5,582 nt of DNA from an uncultured Micrococcales bacterium (GTDB lineage: Bacteria; Actinomycetota; Actinomycetes; Actinomycetales; Microbacteriaceae), in contig CAJXVY010000032.1 in assembly GCA_913062665.1 (NCBI GenBank), forward strand, positions 1 through 5,582. Reading direction: 5' to 3'. The translations under genes and the position numbers were made by a program. Shown piece after piece: positions 5,515 through 5,582 of this stretch; positions within the stretch are counted from its first letter, which is position 1, and each line of letters begins with the position of its first letter. The notes under the pieces were generated by a model. It saw only the letters and a list, made by a program, of their open reading frames with translations, was not told where the DNA came from and made no database searches.

Positions 5515-5582
5515 TCAAATTCTGGAAAGAATGCTCTCTGCAATCTTGTCTGTGGATTTCTCCTTTTGGCCCTGCGCAAGGT
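5515..5582 (-). CDS. leuB: 3' end of probable 3-isopropylmalate dehydrogenase (partial)
   Basis: One minus-strand frame enters from the window edge and reads 21 codons before TGA at 5517-5515. Its tail includes STDKIAESILSRI. This resembles the C-terminus of actinobacterial LeuB, where a Ser/Thr-rich turn precedes a final amphipathic helix (the pattern RSTxEIGDAIAARL, as I remember it). LeuB oxidatively decarboxylates 3-isopropylmalate in leucine synthesis. The stop falls 10 nt before the ilvE ATG, and that gap holds the ilvE ribosome binding site, as expected for an operon. No catalytic residues are visible, so the call rests on the tail and on the usual leuB-ilvE order. Another frame would end at TGA 5502-5500, overlapping the ilvE start, but its sequence looks unlike any family I know. 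Confidence 0.65.
   Translation of the reverse strand, partial: LAQGQKEKSTDKIAESILSRI

Noticed and set aside
1..5582. Mobile element, CRISPR array, toxin-antitoxin or defence system
   Set aside because: No transposase, integrase, spaced repeats, target-site duplications at the tRNA-Gln end or small toxin-like gene pair are visible. The gene order looks like conserved actinobacterial core.

Overview
The window looks like ordinary chromosomal core sequence from an actinobacterium, most likely a Microbacteriaceae-type organism with a reduced, moderate-G+C genome such as the freshwater Luna/Rhodoluna/Aquiluna lineages. The grounds are the gene order leuB - ilvE - FAH-family hydrolase - gltX - tRNA-Gln, the actinobacterial style of GltX and IlvE, tRNA genes without an encoded CCA end, and base composition near one half G+C by eye. 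The lineage is inferred from remembered gene order and protein style; no database was searched.

Right part (5582 down to 2028, minus strand). Transcription runs right to left through a tightly packed operon: the last 21 codons of a probable leuB, then ilvE, an FAH-family hydrolase, gltX and tRNA-Gln(CUG). Gene gaps are 10, 1, 12 and 32 nt. The gltX-tRNA gap is almost filled by two RNA hairpins, one of which overlaps the gltX stop codon. The ilvE frame can be extended upstream to a TTG at 5579. The ATG at 5504 is the better start, because it has a Shine-Dalgarno site and follows the leuB stop directly.

Middle part (2017 down to 1634, minus strand). A small four-helix membrane protein of unknown function starts only 10 nt after the tRNA-Gln 3' end, with its ribosome binding site at that junction. 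It probably shares a transcript with the tRNA.

Left part. A metallo-beta-lactamase-fold hydrolase (1007-1639, plus strand) converges with the membrane protein gene, their ends overlapping by 6 nt. It is divergent from a diacylglycerol kinase-type lipid kinase (955-95, minus strand). A tRNA-Glu(CUC), cut by the window edge, lies 44 nt beyond the kinase and may have its own promoter.

How the genes fit together. leuB and ilvE make and finish branched-chain amino acids. gltX charges tRNA-Glu, and in actinobacteria, which generally lack GlnRS, it probably also mischarges tRNA-Gln for GatCAB to amidate. The enzyme and two of its substrate tRNAs are therefore clustered here, and both tRNAs are the C34 isoacceptors. 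I see no mobile element, CRISPR array or defence system, and no clear sign of a new multi-gene system. The observations most worth a second look are the hairpin over the gltX stop, the tRNA-mRNA junction after tRNA-Gln, and a perfect inverted repeat inside ilvE. No gene-free stretch exceeds 300 bases.
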